The notes under the pieces: generated by a model
What the model was told of the DNA's origin: nothing
Seen by the model: only the letters and a program-made list of their open reading frames with translations
Database searches by the model: none
Origin: Cytophaga hutchinsonii ATCC 33406
Lineage (GTDB): Bacteria > Bacteroidota > Bacteroidia > Cytophagales > Cytophagaceae
DNA: 64,000 nucleotides
Reading direction: 5' to 3'
Assembly: GCF_000014145.1 (NCBI RefSeq)
Contig: NC_008255.1
Span: forward strand, 2,868,001-2,932,000
Position numbers and translations under genes: made by a program
Shown here: positions 1-9,326 of the stretch, piece after piece
How positions within the stretch are numbered: the first letter of the stretch is position 1
Layout of the letters: every line of letters begins with the position of its first letter

Positions 1-3000
1 GAAAGCCATCCGCATGCACTTTTTCTGCTGCCAATCAATCCGGAGAACCTGAAGCCGCAACCATACAGGTAAAAGTTTTCAAGCTGGCAGCGCCTGCTAA
101 AGCATTACGTGAACGTTTATGGGAAGCACCGGACAAGCCCCTGTTAAGCGAGGAGGCGTTCCGGAAATTATTCCCGGAAGATGTATATGCAAATGAAACG
201 GATCAGGAAAATTTTCCTCAGAAATTAATCTTCGAAACAACCCTGCAGGCAACCAAAGAAAAAGGCGCGGTATGGAATGTACCTGAAAACTGGGAAACCG
301 GACAGTATCTTGTAAAAGCAACAGCACTGGATAAAGATAAAACCGAAAGTGAAACACAAACGACATTCACTAAAACAGATCCGTCAGGCAGCAAACTTCC
401 ATATGCCATGCAAAAATGGACAAACGTTTTACCTGCCAGTACACAACCGCTGCAGAAAGCCATGTTTGAGATCGGCTCATCTTTCTCTGACGTACATGTG
501 ATCTGCGAAGTGGAACGTGACGGAGTAATTATCCGCAAAGAATTTATTACACTGAAAAATGATATTAAAAAATTTGAACAGCTTATTACTGAAGCAGACC
601 GTGGCGGCTTAGCTGTGCATTATGTATTCGTGCATAATAACCGTTTGTACGGCGGCACAGAAAACATATCCATACCGTTTAGCAATAAAGACGTAACGAT
701 AAAATGGGAAACCTTCCGAAGCAAGCTGCAGCCGGGGCAGGCAGAGCAGTGGCGTGTAATCATCAATAAAAAGGATGGAGAAAAACAGGCTGCAGAATTT
801 TTAGCTACGATGTATGATGCTTCGCTGGATGCCTTTGCATCCCATTCCTGGTTTGTAAACCTATACCGTGCCAATTACGGCAAACTCAGCTGGATGAATA
901 ATCCCGCTACTTTCGGTTCCGAAGCGTTTACCGTATGGGATTATTATGGACATGGAGGTTATGGTTCGTATAAGTATTATGACCAATTCAACTGGTTTGG
1001 TTATTCCTTTGGCTATCACTATGGCGGCCGTACACGCAATGGAGAGCTGCGTAAAAAATCAGCACCTGGCGGCGGCGGGGAACTTCACGAAGAGGCGGAA
1101 ATGGATATGGCAGCCCCAATGATGTCGGCTGTTGCAAAAGAAGAATCCAGAAATGAACGTGTAAATTTTCTTCCGCCTGTTGTAAAAGCAGATTCAGAAG
1201 TGCTTGCTGTGAAAGAACCTGAAGCGGTTGAACAGCCTGCGATCCGGAAAGATTTCCGTGAAACGGCTTTCTTTTTCCCGGATCTGAAAACAGATGCTGA
1301 AGGCAATGTAGTGTTAAACTTCACCATGCCGGAAGCACTCACACGCTGGAAAATGTTGGGGTTTGCGCATACCAAAGATATGAGCTACGGCTTCACGCAA
1401 CAGGAAGTGGTGACGCAGAAAGAGCTGATGGTAGTGCCGAATGCACCACGTTTTTTACGTGAAGGAGATCAGCTTGTTTTATCTGCAAAAGTAACAAACC
1501 TGAGCGGTGCACCAATGAAAGGTACAGTAACACTACAGCTGTTTGATGCGGCAACCATGCAGCCGATTGATAAAGAATTAGGAAACACAGCACCATTGAA
1601 AGTATTTGGCGATGCCAACACACCAAGCGAAGTTAAAACATGGTCGATCCAGGTACCGGGGGGCTTTCAGGCGATTACTTACCGCGTAGTTGCCGCGGCA
1701 GGAAACTATAGCGATGGCGAAGAAAACGTAATACCGGTATTTTCAAATCGCATGCTGGTAACAGAAAGCATTCCAATGGTGATTACCAAAGGCCAGACCA
1801 AAACATATAATCTGGATAAACTTGCCACCACTACATCTAAAACACTTGTTAATCATCGTCTGACCTTAGAGCTGACGCCAAATCCGGTATGGTACGCCGT
1901 GCAGGCCTTGCCGTATCTGGCGGAGTATCCGTATGAATGTGCGGAACAAACGTTCAGCCACTATTATGCAAATTCGCTTGCAGGCTTTGTTGCCAACAGC
2001 AGTCCGGCCTTGAAACGCATGTTTGACTTATGGAAAAAAATGGAACCGGATGCTTTGCTTTCAAATCTTGAAAAAAATCAGGAATTGAAAATGCTCTTGC
2101 TGGAACAGACACCTTGGTTACGCGACGCAGAAAATGAGACGGAACAGAAAAGACGTATCGGTTTATTGTTTGACCTGACGCGCATGAACAGCGAACTTGA
2201 CCGTGCTATCGGCAAGCTTGAAAAAATGCAGCTGGGTAACGGAGCGTGGCCATGGTTCACCGGGATGCGCGAAGACCGTTATATCACACAGCATATTCTT
2301 ATTGGTTTAGGCCATCTGAAACATTTAGGCGCACAGGGCCGACATGATGAACAGATCGCAGACATGACCCGGAAAGCACTGGATTACAGCGATGCAAAGC
2401 TGCTGATGGATTATAAAGAATTAGTAAGACGTGTACAGGTTGATAAACTTAAAATAGAAGAAGTGCGTCCGTCGTCTCTTGAAGTACATTATCTGTACGG
2501 AAGAAGTTTCTTTTCTGTAAAAGCAGAAGGAGAACTTGCAACAGCCATTCAGTTTTACAAAGACCAGTCGCGCAAATACTGGACAGAATACGCCTTATAC
2601 GAGCAGGCTTTGATCGGACTTACTGCCTACCGCGATGGCACTACAACGTTCTCTGATGCGCTGCATAAATCCTTTACAGAACGTGCAATCAGTACAGAAG
2701 ATAAAGGCATGTACTGGAAAACCAATCCGGGCTATTATTGGTATGAAGCGCCGATCGAACGCCAGGCAATACTGATCGAATTCTTTGAAGAAGCGGCTAA
2801 AGACCGTATTTCTGTAGATAAAATGCGTTTCTGGCTGCTCACACAAAAACAAACGACACACTGGAAAACAACCAAAGCTACTACAGAAGCTTGTTATGCC
2901 TTATTGCTGAACGGAACTTCCTGGTTAAGCGCAGATGAAAGCCTTACGGTACAGGTTGCCAATACCAACGTAGTTTTCCCGAAAAGTGAACTGAATCCTA

Positions 3001-3566
3001 CGCTGACAAAAGTGTGGAACACAACAGAGATTAAACCACAGATGGCTAAGGTAACATTAAGCAAACAAGGTGAAGGTGTGGCATGGGGCGCCTTACACTG
3101 GCAATATTACGAAGACCTCGATAAGATCACCACACATAAAAATGATCAGATTCAATTAACAAAAGAACTGATGCTTGAAGTACAGACTGCCGGCGGTAAG
3201 GTATTGACCCCTATAACGGCTGCAACAACTCTGAAAGCCGGTGATCTGGTAAAAGTGAAACTGGTGATCCGCTCAGACCGTGATCTGGAGTATGTACATG
3301 TACAGGACATGCGTGCAGCAGGTTTCGAGCCCTTAAATGTATTATCCGGAGCAAAATGGAACGGAAACTTTGGCTATTATGAAAGCACCCGTGATGCTTC
3401 TACCGATTTCTTTATCGGGTTCCTGCCAAGAGGTACTTATGTGTTTGAATACAGCCTGCGTGTGAATAATGCAGGTAACTTCTCGAACGGCATTACCAAT
3501 ATCCAGTGCATGTATGCCCCTGAATTTAATGCGCATTCACAGGGTATCCGAGTAGAAATCAAATAG
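1..3566 (+). CDS. Alpha-2-macroglobulin family protein, 5' end outside window
   Basis: The reading frame is open from base 3, so the gene starts before the window. The visible part is about 1187 residues. It has a Gly/Tyr/Phe-rich linker (nt 930-1080), an A2M-type region (FFPDLKTDAEGNVVLNFTMP) and the thioester-type motif CAEQ at nt 1938-1949 (ECAEQTF), followed by an alpha-toroid-like helical region and a C-terminal beta domain. Bacterial A2M proteins are envelope protease traps that bind attacking proteases covalently through the Cys-Gln thioester. I infer a periplasmic or outer-membrane location; the signal peptide is out of view. The frame also has ATG codons inside, but coding clearly runs on upstream of the one at 408. 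Confidence 0.9.
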   Translation, partial: KPSACTFSAANQSGEPEAATIQVKVFKLAAPAKALRERLWEAPDKPLLSEEAFRKLFPEDVYANETDQENFPQKLIFETTLQATKEKGAVWNVPENWETGQYLVKATALDKDKTESETQTTFTKTDPSGSKLPYAMQKWTNVLPASTQPLQKAMFEIGSSFSDVHVICEVERDGVIIRKEFITLKNDIKKFEQLITEADRGGLAVHYVFVHNNRLYGGTENISIPFSNKDVTIKWETFRSKLQPGQAEQWRVIINKKDGEKQAAEFLATMYDASLDAFASHSWFVNLYRANYGKLSWMNNPATFGSEAFTVWDYYGHGGYGSYKYYDQFNWFGYSFGYHYGGRTRNGELRKKSAPGGGGELHEEAEMDMAAPMMSAVAKEESRNERVNFLPPVVKADSEVLAVKEPEAVEQPAIRKDFRETAFFFPDLKTDAEGNVVLNFTMPEALTRWKMLGFAHTKDMSYGFTQQEVVTQKELMVVPNAPRFLREGDQLVLSAKVTNLSGAPMKGTVTLQLFDAATMQPIDKELGNTAPLKVFGDANTPSEVKTWSIQVPGGFQAITYRVVAAAGNYSDGEENVIPVFSNRMLVTESIPMVITKGQTKTYNLDKLATTTSKTLVNHRLTLELTPNPVWYAVQALPYLAEYPYECAEQTFSHYYANSLAGFVANSSPALKRMFDLWKKMEPDALLSNLEKNQELKMLLLEQTPWLRDAENETEQKRRIGLLFDLTRMNSELDRAIGKLEKMQLGNGAWPWFTGMREDRYITQHILIGLGHLKHLGAQGRHDEQIADMTRKALDYSDAKLLMDYKELVRRVQVDKLKIEEVRPSSLEVHYLYGRSFFSVKAEGELATAIQFYKDQSRKYWTEYALYEQALIGLTAYRDGTTTFSDALHKSFTERAISTEDKGMYWKTNPGYYWYEAPIERQAILIEFFEEAAKDRISVDKMRFWLLTQKQTTHWKTTKATTEACYALLLNGTSWLSADESLTVQVANTNVVFPKSELNPTLTKVWNTTEIKPQMAKVTLSKQGEGVAWGALHWQYYEDLDKITTHKNDQIQLTKELMLEVQTAGGKVLTPITAATTLKAGDLVKVKLVIRSDRDLEYVHVQDMRAAGFEPLNVLSGAKWNGNFGYYESTRDASTDFFIGFLPRGTYVFEYSLRVNNAGNFSNGITNIQCMYAPEFNAHSQGIRVEIK

Positions 3567-3675
3567 ATATCTATGCAATAAAAAAACACGGGGAAAATCG
3601 GGAAATCCTCTTTTTAAGTATGTATCTTAGTATAGCTATTATTACATGAACATGCTACAATTTCCCAAATCATAC

Positions 3676-3704
3676 GATGCTACATCTGTGTTAGATGTAG
3701 CATC
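3676..3704. repeat. Perfect 12-bp inverted repeat just before the next gene
   Basis: GATGCTACATCT and AGATGTAGCATC pair perfectly around a 5-nt loop (gtgtt). An outer ATACGA/TCGTAT pairing is possible with a bulge. The hairpin ends 10 nt before the ATG at 3715 and has no T-tract. It is either a weak terminator for the upstream gene or a 5' UTR structure that occludes the start of the next gene. Confidence 0.6.
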
Positions 3705-3714
3705 TTCGTATTAA

Positions 3715-4245
3715 ATGAATAAAAAGAAAAACATTCTACTCAGGGGCAGATTTACTCCTTTTGATATTTACCTGCTTCAGACATGTTTTATTCTGATTGT
3801 GATATTAATTTTACTCTATCAGATTTTATCTTCCGATGCTTCACTCCTGGATATAGGAAACATTGAAAGCATTCTCTGCCTTTTTACATTTACGGCCCTG
3901 TTTGCATTTATGTATTGGGTACTATCAGAAAGATACTTTTATTACGAATTCAGCCAGGATAGACTTACCGTACGGAATGTTTTAAAGAAACATCAACACA
4001 ATTTCTTTTATACGGACATCATAAAAATTATATTCATAGGAAAAATCGAATATCCCTTTATATATAAAAATACGATTCATATTATATTCAGGGAAAACAA
4101 CATTAAAAAATCTTGCGACTACCAATCTATACAGCTGGAAACAAAAGACTGGATTGATTTTTTTAAAATAGCCCGGTCACTCAATATCGTATGGGAAGAT
4201 TCGGATCAGCAAAACCTTACGTATATAGAAAATCATTTAGAATAA
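3715..4245 (+). CDS. Two-TM membrane protein with PH-like C-terminal domain, unknown
   Basis: 176 residues. After a basic N-terminus (MNKKKNILLRGRF) there are two hydrophobic segments (about residues 17-39 and 52-74), then a soluble, beta-rich stretch (YFYYEFSQDRLTVRNVLKK onward). A TM hairpin followed by a strand-rich domain resembles bacterial YcxB/bPH-type membrane proteins, but I do not recognise a specific family. It stands alone, downstream of the A2M gene and a strong hairpin, with only 4 nt between the outer pairing and the ATG. Function unknown. Confidence 0.7.
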   Translation: MNKKKNILLRGRFTPFDIYLLQTCFILIVILILLYQILSSDASLLDIGNIESILCLFTFTALFAFMYWVLSERYFYYEFSQDRLTVRNVLKKHQHNFFYTDIIKIIFIGKIEYPFIYKNTIHIIFRENNIKKSCDYQSIQLETKDWIDFFKIARSLNIVWEDSDQQNLTYIENHLE

Positions 4246-4389
4246 CGGAACAGGTACGTTTAGAAATAAAACCGGCTGCAAAATACACACGCAACTGTTG
4301 GATCATCGATTATTCACGGCTCTTTTATGTTTCATTTTTTTCATTATTTTTATATAGGAGTTTCTTTAAAAACCTAATCAGCTACTATT

Positions 4390-4797
4390 ATGGAAAATCA
4401 GCTAAAACATCTGAATCCGGAAGGACTATTCAAAAGCCCGGCATTTTCTCAGGTTGTAACTACAGAGGGAAGCGGCAAAACGATTTATATCGGCGGCCAA
4501 AATGCAGTTAACAGTAAAGCCGAACTGGTAGGTAAAGGCGATCTTTCGTTGCAAACCGAGCAGGTAATGAAGAATATTGAAATAGCGCTGCAGGCTGCCG
4601 GCGCTACTTTCAGCGATTTAGTAAAACTGAATATTAATCTTGTACATGGGCAGGATGCCATGCAAGGGTTTGCAGCGGCACAAAAATTTTTAAGTAATGC
4701 ATCCAAGCCACCCGCAGTAACGGTATTATTTGTAGCAGCCCTGGGGCAACCTGATTATCTGCTGGAAATAGAAGCTATTGCATTTGTCGGAAAGTAA
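4390..4797 (+). CDS. RidA/YjgF-family protein without the catalytic arginine
   Basis: 135 residues, the usual length for the family, with its hallmarks: YIGGQNAV near residue 33, QTEQVMKNIEIAL near 55 and the C-terminal LEIEAIAFV. True RidA enamine/imine deaminases have PAR(S/T) before the last strands, where Arg binds the substrate carboxylate. Here the matching stretch is PPAVTVLFVAAL, with Val110 in the Arg position. The protein is therefore probably a Rid paralogue outside the RidA subgroup, and deaminase activity should not be assumed. The start is the only ATG that gives the full domain. Confidence 0.88.
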   Translation: MENQLKHLNPEGLFKSPAFSQVVTTEGSGKTIYIGGQNAVNSKAELVGKGDLSLQTEQVMKNIEIALQAAGATFSDLVKLNINLVHGQDAMQGFAAAQKFLSNASKPPAVTVLFVAALGQPDYLLEIEAIAFVGK

Positions 4798-4992
4798 CAC
4801 GGTATACAAATCAATTATTTTATGCGCGTTCCTTCCGGTTATTTTATATACTATAATTAAGCGAAAAAAGCGCTGAGGTTGCGGTAAAGACCACGAAGAT
4901 ATCTTTCACTATTTTAGATAGAACCATACAGATCCGATCAAACATCTGTATATTCAGCAAAAAAATATTCGGTAAGATCTTCCTTATAATTT

Positions 4993-5439
4993 ATGATCAT
5001 CAGAAAAATTCAGGCAGCAGATATTCAACACCTATCGGTATTATTTGATGCTTACAGAATATTTTATAAAAAAGAAAGTGATGTGCCTGCGGCTGAAAAA
5101 TTTCTGACCGAACGTTTTCAGAATAAGGAATCAGAAATCTTTGTAGCAGAAACGGATCAGAAAAAATTGGTTGGTTTCGTGCACTTGTACCCGCTCTTCT
5201 CCTCTACCCGAATGAAGTGCCTGTGGCTGCTCAATGACCTGTTTGTTGATTTCAATTACAGAGGCAAAGGAATCTCTGTGCGCTTGATTGATGCAGCAAA
5301 AAAATTATGCATGGAAACCAATGCCTGCGGTTTCATGCTTGAAACTGAAAAATCAAATACGATTGGAAATAATTTATATCAGCGCACAGGTCTTTCACTG
5401 GATGCGGAACATAATTATTATTCGTGGGATAACGTGTAA
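4993..5439 (+). CDS. GNAT family N-acetyltransferase
   Basis: 148 residues forming one GNAT domain. Motif A is visible as LFVDFNYRGKGISVRLIDAA (about residues 78-97), where RGKGIS is the acetyl-CoA pyrophosphate-binding loop, followed by GFMLETEKSN and the C-terminal NLYQRTGL. These enzymes transfer acetyl groups from acetyl-CoA to amines; the substrate cannot be read from sequence. The lipoprotein gene at 5445 starts 5 nt after the stop, so the two are probably co-transcribed. Confidence 0.85.
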   Translation: MIIRKIQAADIQHLSVLFDAYRIFYKKESDVPAAEKFLTERFQNKESEIFVAETDQKKLVGFVHLYPLFSSTRMKCLWLLNDLFVDFNYRGKGISVRLIDAAKKLCMETNACGFMLETEKSNTIGNNLYQRTGLSLDAEHNYYSWDNV

Positions 5440-5444
5440 CACCT

Positions 5445-6047
5445 ATGAAATACTTTTTTCTATTACTTTTATTGAGTGCAGGCTGCTACCAGCAAACAGC
5501 TGTCCATACCACCATTACGGAAACAGACACAACAACATCTGTCAGTTCAACCAATAATAACCATGTAGTAGAACCAGAGCAATGGGATACGATCGCATGC
5601 GGTGATCTCAATACGGACGGTATTGCAGATACTGCTTTTTTATATACACCTCCAACGGTTAAACAAGTTGATGTAAACGGAACACTGGAATCTTATTTCG
5701 GCTGCGATACGGTGTGTTTTAACCGGATCACATTTTCATGTAATCTCCCTGAAATCATTTTCAACACATCGGTTTGGGGCCAAATAGAAAATATCGGAGA
5801 TTTAAACAGCGACGGCATTCATGAACTGATCTTTTGTCCATTGTGGTTTCATAGCTGCCGGGGACAATTATATGTGTATAGTTTAAAAAATAACAAATGG
5901 GAAATTGTTGCTCAGGTTGCTGCAAACCGTTGTGAAGATACGCCGCTGAAAGATCATATTATTAAAATTAAAAAGAATTATTTTTTAGCAGGTGAAAAAT
6001 TTGAAGATGGCGATATTGTAAAATACAACATGGCTATTAATCTTTAA
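5445..6047 (+). CDS. Lipoprotein with two FG-GAP/VCBS-like motifs
   Basis: 200 residues. The N-terminus MKYFFLLLLLSAGCYQQ is a lipoprotein signal peptide with lipobox LSAGC (Cys15). Two Asp-rich repeats, GDLNTDGIADTAF and GDLNSDGIHELIF, match the calcium-binding loop style of FG-GAP/VCBS beta-propeller blades. The protein is too short for a full propeller. It is probably anchored in the envelope; function unknown. It follows the GNAT gene by 5 nt and ends at a bidirectional terminator. Confidence 0.75.
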   Translation: MKYFFLLLLLSAGCYQQTAVHTTITETDTTTSVSSTNNNHVVEPEQWDTIACGDLNTDGIADTAFLYTPPTVKQVDVNGTLESYFGCDTVCFNRITFSCNLPEIIFNTSVWGQIENIGDLNSDGIHELIFCPLWFHSCRGQLYVYSLKNNKWEIVAQVAANRCEDTPLKDHIIKIKKNYFLAGEKFEDGDIVKYNMAINL

Positions 6048-6085
6048 TACTAAAAAATATTCTTGTAAAATTTCCTTATAAATAA

Positions 6086-6120
6086 AAAGAGGAGTAAAAC
6101 CAGCAGCTTCACTCCTCTTT
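6086..6120. terminator. Bidirectional terminator between convergent genes
   Basis: AAAGAGGAGT and ACTCCTCTTT form a perfect 10-bp stem with a 15-nt loop. It lies between the lipoprotein gene (+) ending at 6047 and efp (-) ending at 6140. An A-run on one side and T-rich sequence on the other allow termination in both directions. Confidence 0.8.
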
Positions 6121-6139
6121 CATATATTTTTTAAATAAC

Positions 6140-6703
6140 TTATTTCACACGCTCCACGTATTCACCTGTTTCTGTATTGATACGAAGCTTATCCCCTGTT
6201 TCTACAAACAACGGAACCTGAACATTGATGCCGCCTTCAACCTCTGCTGCTTTCAATGACTTAGATGTTGAATCACCTTTGATGCCGTTCTCTGTGTAGG
6301 TAACAACCAATTCAACATGCTTTGGAAGTACACCATCCAATGGCTGCTCATCATCATCAAAACGGATTGAAAGAATCATTTCTTCTTTCACAAATTTAAT
6401 TGCATCACCAAAAGCTACTTTAGGAACGGATATCTGTTCAAATGTTTCCTGATTCATACAAACCAGTGAATCACCTTCTTCATATAAATACTGCATTTCA
6501 ACAATCGTCACCCGAACAATATCCACCTTTTCGCCGGATCTGAAACGGACTTCACTTTGTTTACCCGTTTTAACGTTGCGGCATTTAGTAGAATAAATTG
6601 CATTGCCTTTTCCGGGTGTAATATGATCGTAACTTAATACCGTTAGCAGTTCACCATCCTGCTTGAAAAAACACCCTTTTGAGATATCTGAAGTAGTTGC
6701 CAT
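6140..6703 (-). CDS. efp: Translation elongation factor P
   Basis: 187 residues, full family length. The N-terminal KOW-like domain has the tip loop HITPGKGNA, with Lys32 at the position modified in other EF-Ps. The OB domains carry QYLYEEGDSLVCMN, ETFEQI and the C-terminal signature GDKLRINTETGEYVERVK. EF-P enters the ribosomal E site and relieves stalling at polyproline. A Lys at the tip means that either lysylation or another modification is possible; no modification gene is in the window. The gene is divergent from the SRPBCC gene, with 199 bp between them. Confidence 0.97.
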   Translation of the reverse strand: MATTSDISKGCFFKQDGELLTVLSYDHITPGKGNAIYSTKCRNVKTGKQSEVRFRSGEKVDIVRVTIVEMQYLYEEGDSLVCMNQETFEQISVPKVAFGDAIKFVKEEMILSIRFDDDEQPLDGVLPKHVELVVTYTENGIKGDSTSKSLKAAEVEGGINVQVPLFVETGDKLRINTETGEYVERVK

Positions 6704-6902
6704 TGTTTTAATTTAAAGTCTAAGGTTAAAGGTATTGACAGAATCCGAGATTGGCAAATTAATTCTCGCCGAAAGAACACAACAATCTATATACTAAATA
6801 CTTATAAAAAATAAGAACGTGCAGTACACGGAAATAACGCTGCGCTTTTGAAGCTTCCGGCATATTCGTTTTATTTGTATCTCGGCACCCAAAAAGATGT
6901 AA

Positions 6903-7370
6903 ATGACGCGAATAAAACTTGAAACAACGATCCATGCTTCTCTTGAAATTTGCTTTGACGTTTCAAGAGATATTGATGTACATGTAGAATCTACAAAACA
7001 TACCGGCGAAACGGCTATTGCCGGCACTACAAGCGGACTGATCGGGTTGGGTGAATCTGTTACCTGGCGTGCAAAACATTTAGGCATCTGGCAAACACTC
7101 AGTACGAAGATCACGTCCTTTACCTATCCTACGTATTTTGTAGACGAAATGACGGACGGAGCTTTTGCTTCTATGAAACACGAACATATTTTTGAACGGG
7201 AACAAACGTATACCCGCATGACCGATATATTTGTATTTGAATCTCCGCTTGGTTTCCTTGGCAAGCTTTTCAATACACTTTATTTAACCCGTTACATGCA
7301 CAATTTACTGCAGCACCGCAATGACGTTATCAAACAGGAAGCAGAACGCCGGGCCGCCTCACACGCTTAA
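6903..7370 (+). CDS. SRPBCC (START-like) family protein
   Basis: 155 residues. It starts with the typical beta-strand and helix (RIKLETTIHASLEICFDVSRDIDVHVES), has a middle ESVTWRAKHLGIWQTLSTKI and a long C-terminal helix, all fitting the SRPBCC/polyketide-cyclase-like fold that forms a deep ligand pocket. Ligand and role are unknown. The last 4 nt overlap the end of the DUF6526 gene on the other strand, with no room for a separate terminator. Confidence 0.78.
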   Translation: MTRIKLETTIHASLEICFDVSRDIDVHVESTKHTGETAIAGTTSGLIGLGESVTWRAKHLGIWQTLSTKITSFTYPTYFVDEMTDGAFASMKHEHIFEREQTYTRMTDIFVFESPLGFLGKLFNTLYLTRYMHNLLQHRNDVIKQEAERRAASHA

Positions 7371-7804
7371 GCCCGCATATAATCAGGCTTCCAATACTTA
7401 ATAGATTTTTTTATGTGATCGGGAGACAGTTTTTCGCTGATCGTACGTTCCGTTAACGCCACAAATTCTTCATCAGATGCAAAACGTAACGCTGCCAATT
7501 GGCCGAATGATAGGGGTTCAATCAATGTATCCAGACGTTTACCTGTGCTTGCAAAATAGCGGTAATATACTTCAAGCCGTACAATGCGGTTCTGATTATT
7601 CAGTGCATAATGCTGACGCATCATAAACGACAAAGCTGCCAGTAATAAAAACAAGCCTGTAAATGCCAGCCAGATGAGCACCTGTCCTTGCTGAGCAAAC
7701 ATCAAATAGATGCACACCGCCGTACAGGTTAATACTACAGGGTAAAACACGAAATGATGTGGTGTATAATAGCGGATATGATTTGAATAATTCTGAGTTT
7801 CCAT
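7367..7804 (-). CDS. DUF6526 family membrane protein
   Basis: 145 residues. The N-terminus METQNYSNHIRYYTPHHF is characteristic of DUF6526 proteins of Bacteroidota. Two hydrophobic segments (about residues 20-38 and 43-62) are followed by a soluble charged domain with ILEVYY-like and FGQLAALRFASDEEF stretches. Function is not known for the family. It converges with the SRPBCC gene (4-nt overlap) and is divergent from the GS-like gene. Confidence 0.75.
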   Translation of the reverse strand: METQNYSNHIRYYTPHHFVFYPVVLTCTAVCIYLMFAQQGQVLIWLAFTGLFLLLAALSFMMRQHYALNNQNRIVRLEVYYRYFASTGKRLDTLIEPLSFGQLAALRFASDEEFVALTERTISEKLSPDHIKKSIKYWKPDYMRA

Positions 7805-7943
7805 AGCACGGTTTTACAGTTAGTGGTTTATTATAATTTGAAGTAGATATTACTCAATTTTCATATAAAATATGCTAAATTGTGCATAAATGAAAGATTT
7901 TTATCTGCCATTTCAGTACAGTATCCTTTTAATTTAAGCTCGT

Positions 7944-9302
7944 ATGACTGAAAAAGAAATCGTTGATTATATTAAGAACAATGACATTCAAAAGATAAAA
8001 TTTGCCTTTGCAGATATAGATGGTGTCTTACGCGGCAAACTCATTCATACCGATAAATTTTTAGATGGTTTAAAAGAAGGCCTGGGATTTTGTGATGTTG
8101 TCTTCGGCTGGGATAGTGCAGATGCTGGCTACGATAATGTATCCGCTACAGGCTGGCACACGGGTTACCCCGATAAACTTGCGCAGATAGATCTTTCTAC
8201 ATTCCGTTTAATTCCCTGGGAAAACAATACACCGTTCTTCTTAGCTGATTATAAAAACAACGACCAGACAGCTTTGCCTATCTGCCCGCGTACTTTATTA
8301 AAAAGGATCGCTCAGGAATGCTCTGCTATGGGCTACCATGCAGCGTTTGCACAGGAGTTTGAATGGTTTAATTTCAGAGAAACGCAACAGTCGCTCGTTG
8401 AAAAAAACTTTCACGACCTCACTCCTCTAACCAACGGCATGTTCGGCTATTCAATCCTTCGCCCTTCATTAGAAGATGCCTATTACAATGACCTGTTTGA
8501 TCTGTTAGGTGCATTTGATATTCCGCTGGAAGGGCTGCATACAGAAACAGGTCCGGGTGTGTATGAGTGTGCTTACTTCCACGATGAAGTAGTACGCGCT
8601 GCTGATAAAGCAACCTTACTAAAAACCGCTGTAAAAGAAATCGCCAATAAACATGGTATCATTGCTACGTTTATGGCTAAGATCAGTGACAAGCTTCCGG
8701 GCTGCAGCGGTCATATCCACCAGAGCTTATGGAATACCGGTAAAACAGAAAATTTATTTTATGATCCGAATCAGGAACATAACATGAGTGACCTGTTTAA
8801 ACACTATGTAGCCGGACAATTATATTGCCTGCCGCATATTGTTCCCATGCTTGCACCTACCGTGAACAGTTACAAACGCCTGGTCGAAGGTGCCTGGGCG
8901 CCCACAACCCTCACCTGGGGTTTTGATAACCGCACAACTGCCTTGCGTGTATTAAATCATTCGAAAAAAACTGCCCGTCTCGAACAACGTGTTTCCGGAT
9001 CAGATACCAATCCGTATTTAGCTATAGCGGCTTCGCTTGCATCGGGTTTATACGGTATTAAGCATAAACTTTCATTAGACGTTCCCCCTACTACAGGTAA
9101 TGGCTATGCCAACAAAAGCAACGGCTCTATTGCATCCAACTTAATGGATGCAACCCAATTAATGAAAAATTCGTCTATAGCAAAAGAATTATTCGGAGAG
9201 GCGTTTGTTCAGCATTTTACTGCTACACGTGAATGGGAATGGAGACAATTTTCCAAACACGTAAGTGATTGGGAAATGAAGCGCTACATGGAAATTATTT
9301 AA
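7944..9302 (+). CDS. Glutamine-synthetase family ligase (GlnA-like)
   Basis: 452 residues. All core GS blocks are visible: an N-terminal FADIDGVLRGKLI beta-grasp region, EFEWFNF (metal Glu residues), TETGPGVYECAYF, GCSGHIHQSLW (metal/ATP His), NSYKRLVEGAWAPTTLTWGFDNRTTALRV (split here only by my description) and the closing NPYLAIAASLASGLYGI. The FADIDGVLRGK start is closer to gamma-glutamyl-amine ligases (PuuA/GlnA3-type) than to housekeeping GS. I infer ATP-dependent gamma-glutamylation of an amine. A kinase-like gene follows after 24 bp, so it is probably the first gene of a three-gene operon. Confidence 0.9.
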   Translation: MTEKEIVDYIKNNDIQKIKFAFADIDGVLRGKLIHTDKFLDGLKEGLGFCDVVFGWDSADAGYDNVSATGWHTGYPDKLAQIDLSTFRLIPWENNTPFFLADYKNNDQTALPICPRTLLKRIAQECSAMGYHAAFAQEFEWFNFRETQQSLVEKNFHDLTPLTNGMFGYSILRPSLEDAYYNDLFDLLGAFDIPLEGLHTETGPGVYECAYFHDEVVRAADKATLLKTAVKEIANKHGIIATFMAKISDKLPGCSGHIHQSLWNTGKTENLFYDPNQEHNMSDLFKHYVAGQLYCLPHIVPMLAPTVNSYKRLVEGAWAPTTLTWGFDNRTTALRVLNHSKKTARLEQRVSGSDTNPYLAIAASLASGLYGIKHKLSLDVPPTTGNGYANKSNGSIASNLMDATQLMKNSSIAKELFGEAFVQHFTATREWEWRQFSKHVSDWEMKRYMEII

Positions 9303-9326
9303 AATCATTAACACATATACACCCCA

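Noticed and set aside
4191-4511. Plus-strand frame of 106 codons across the end of the membrane protein gene and the Rid gene start
   Set aside because: Overlaps two better genes in another frame and has no recognisable features.
5288-5557. 89-codon frame over the GNAT/lipoprotein junction
   Set aside because: Shadow of two well-supported genes in other frames.
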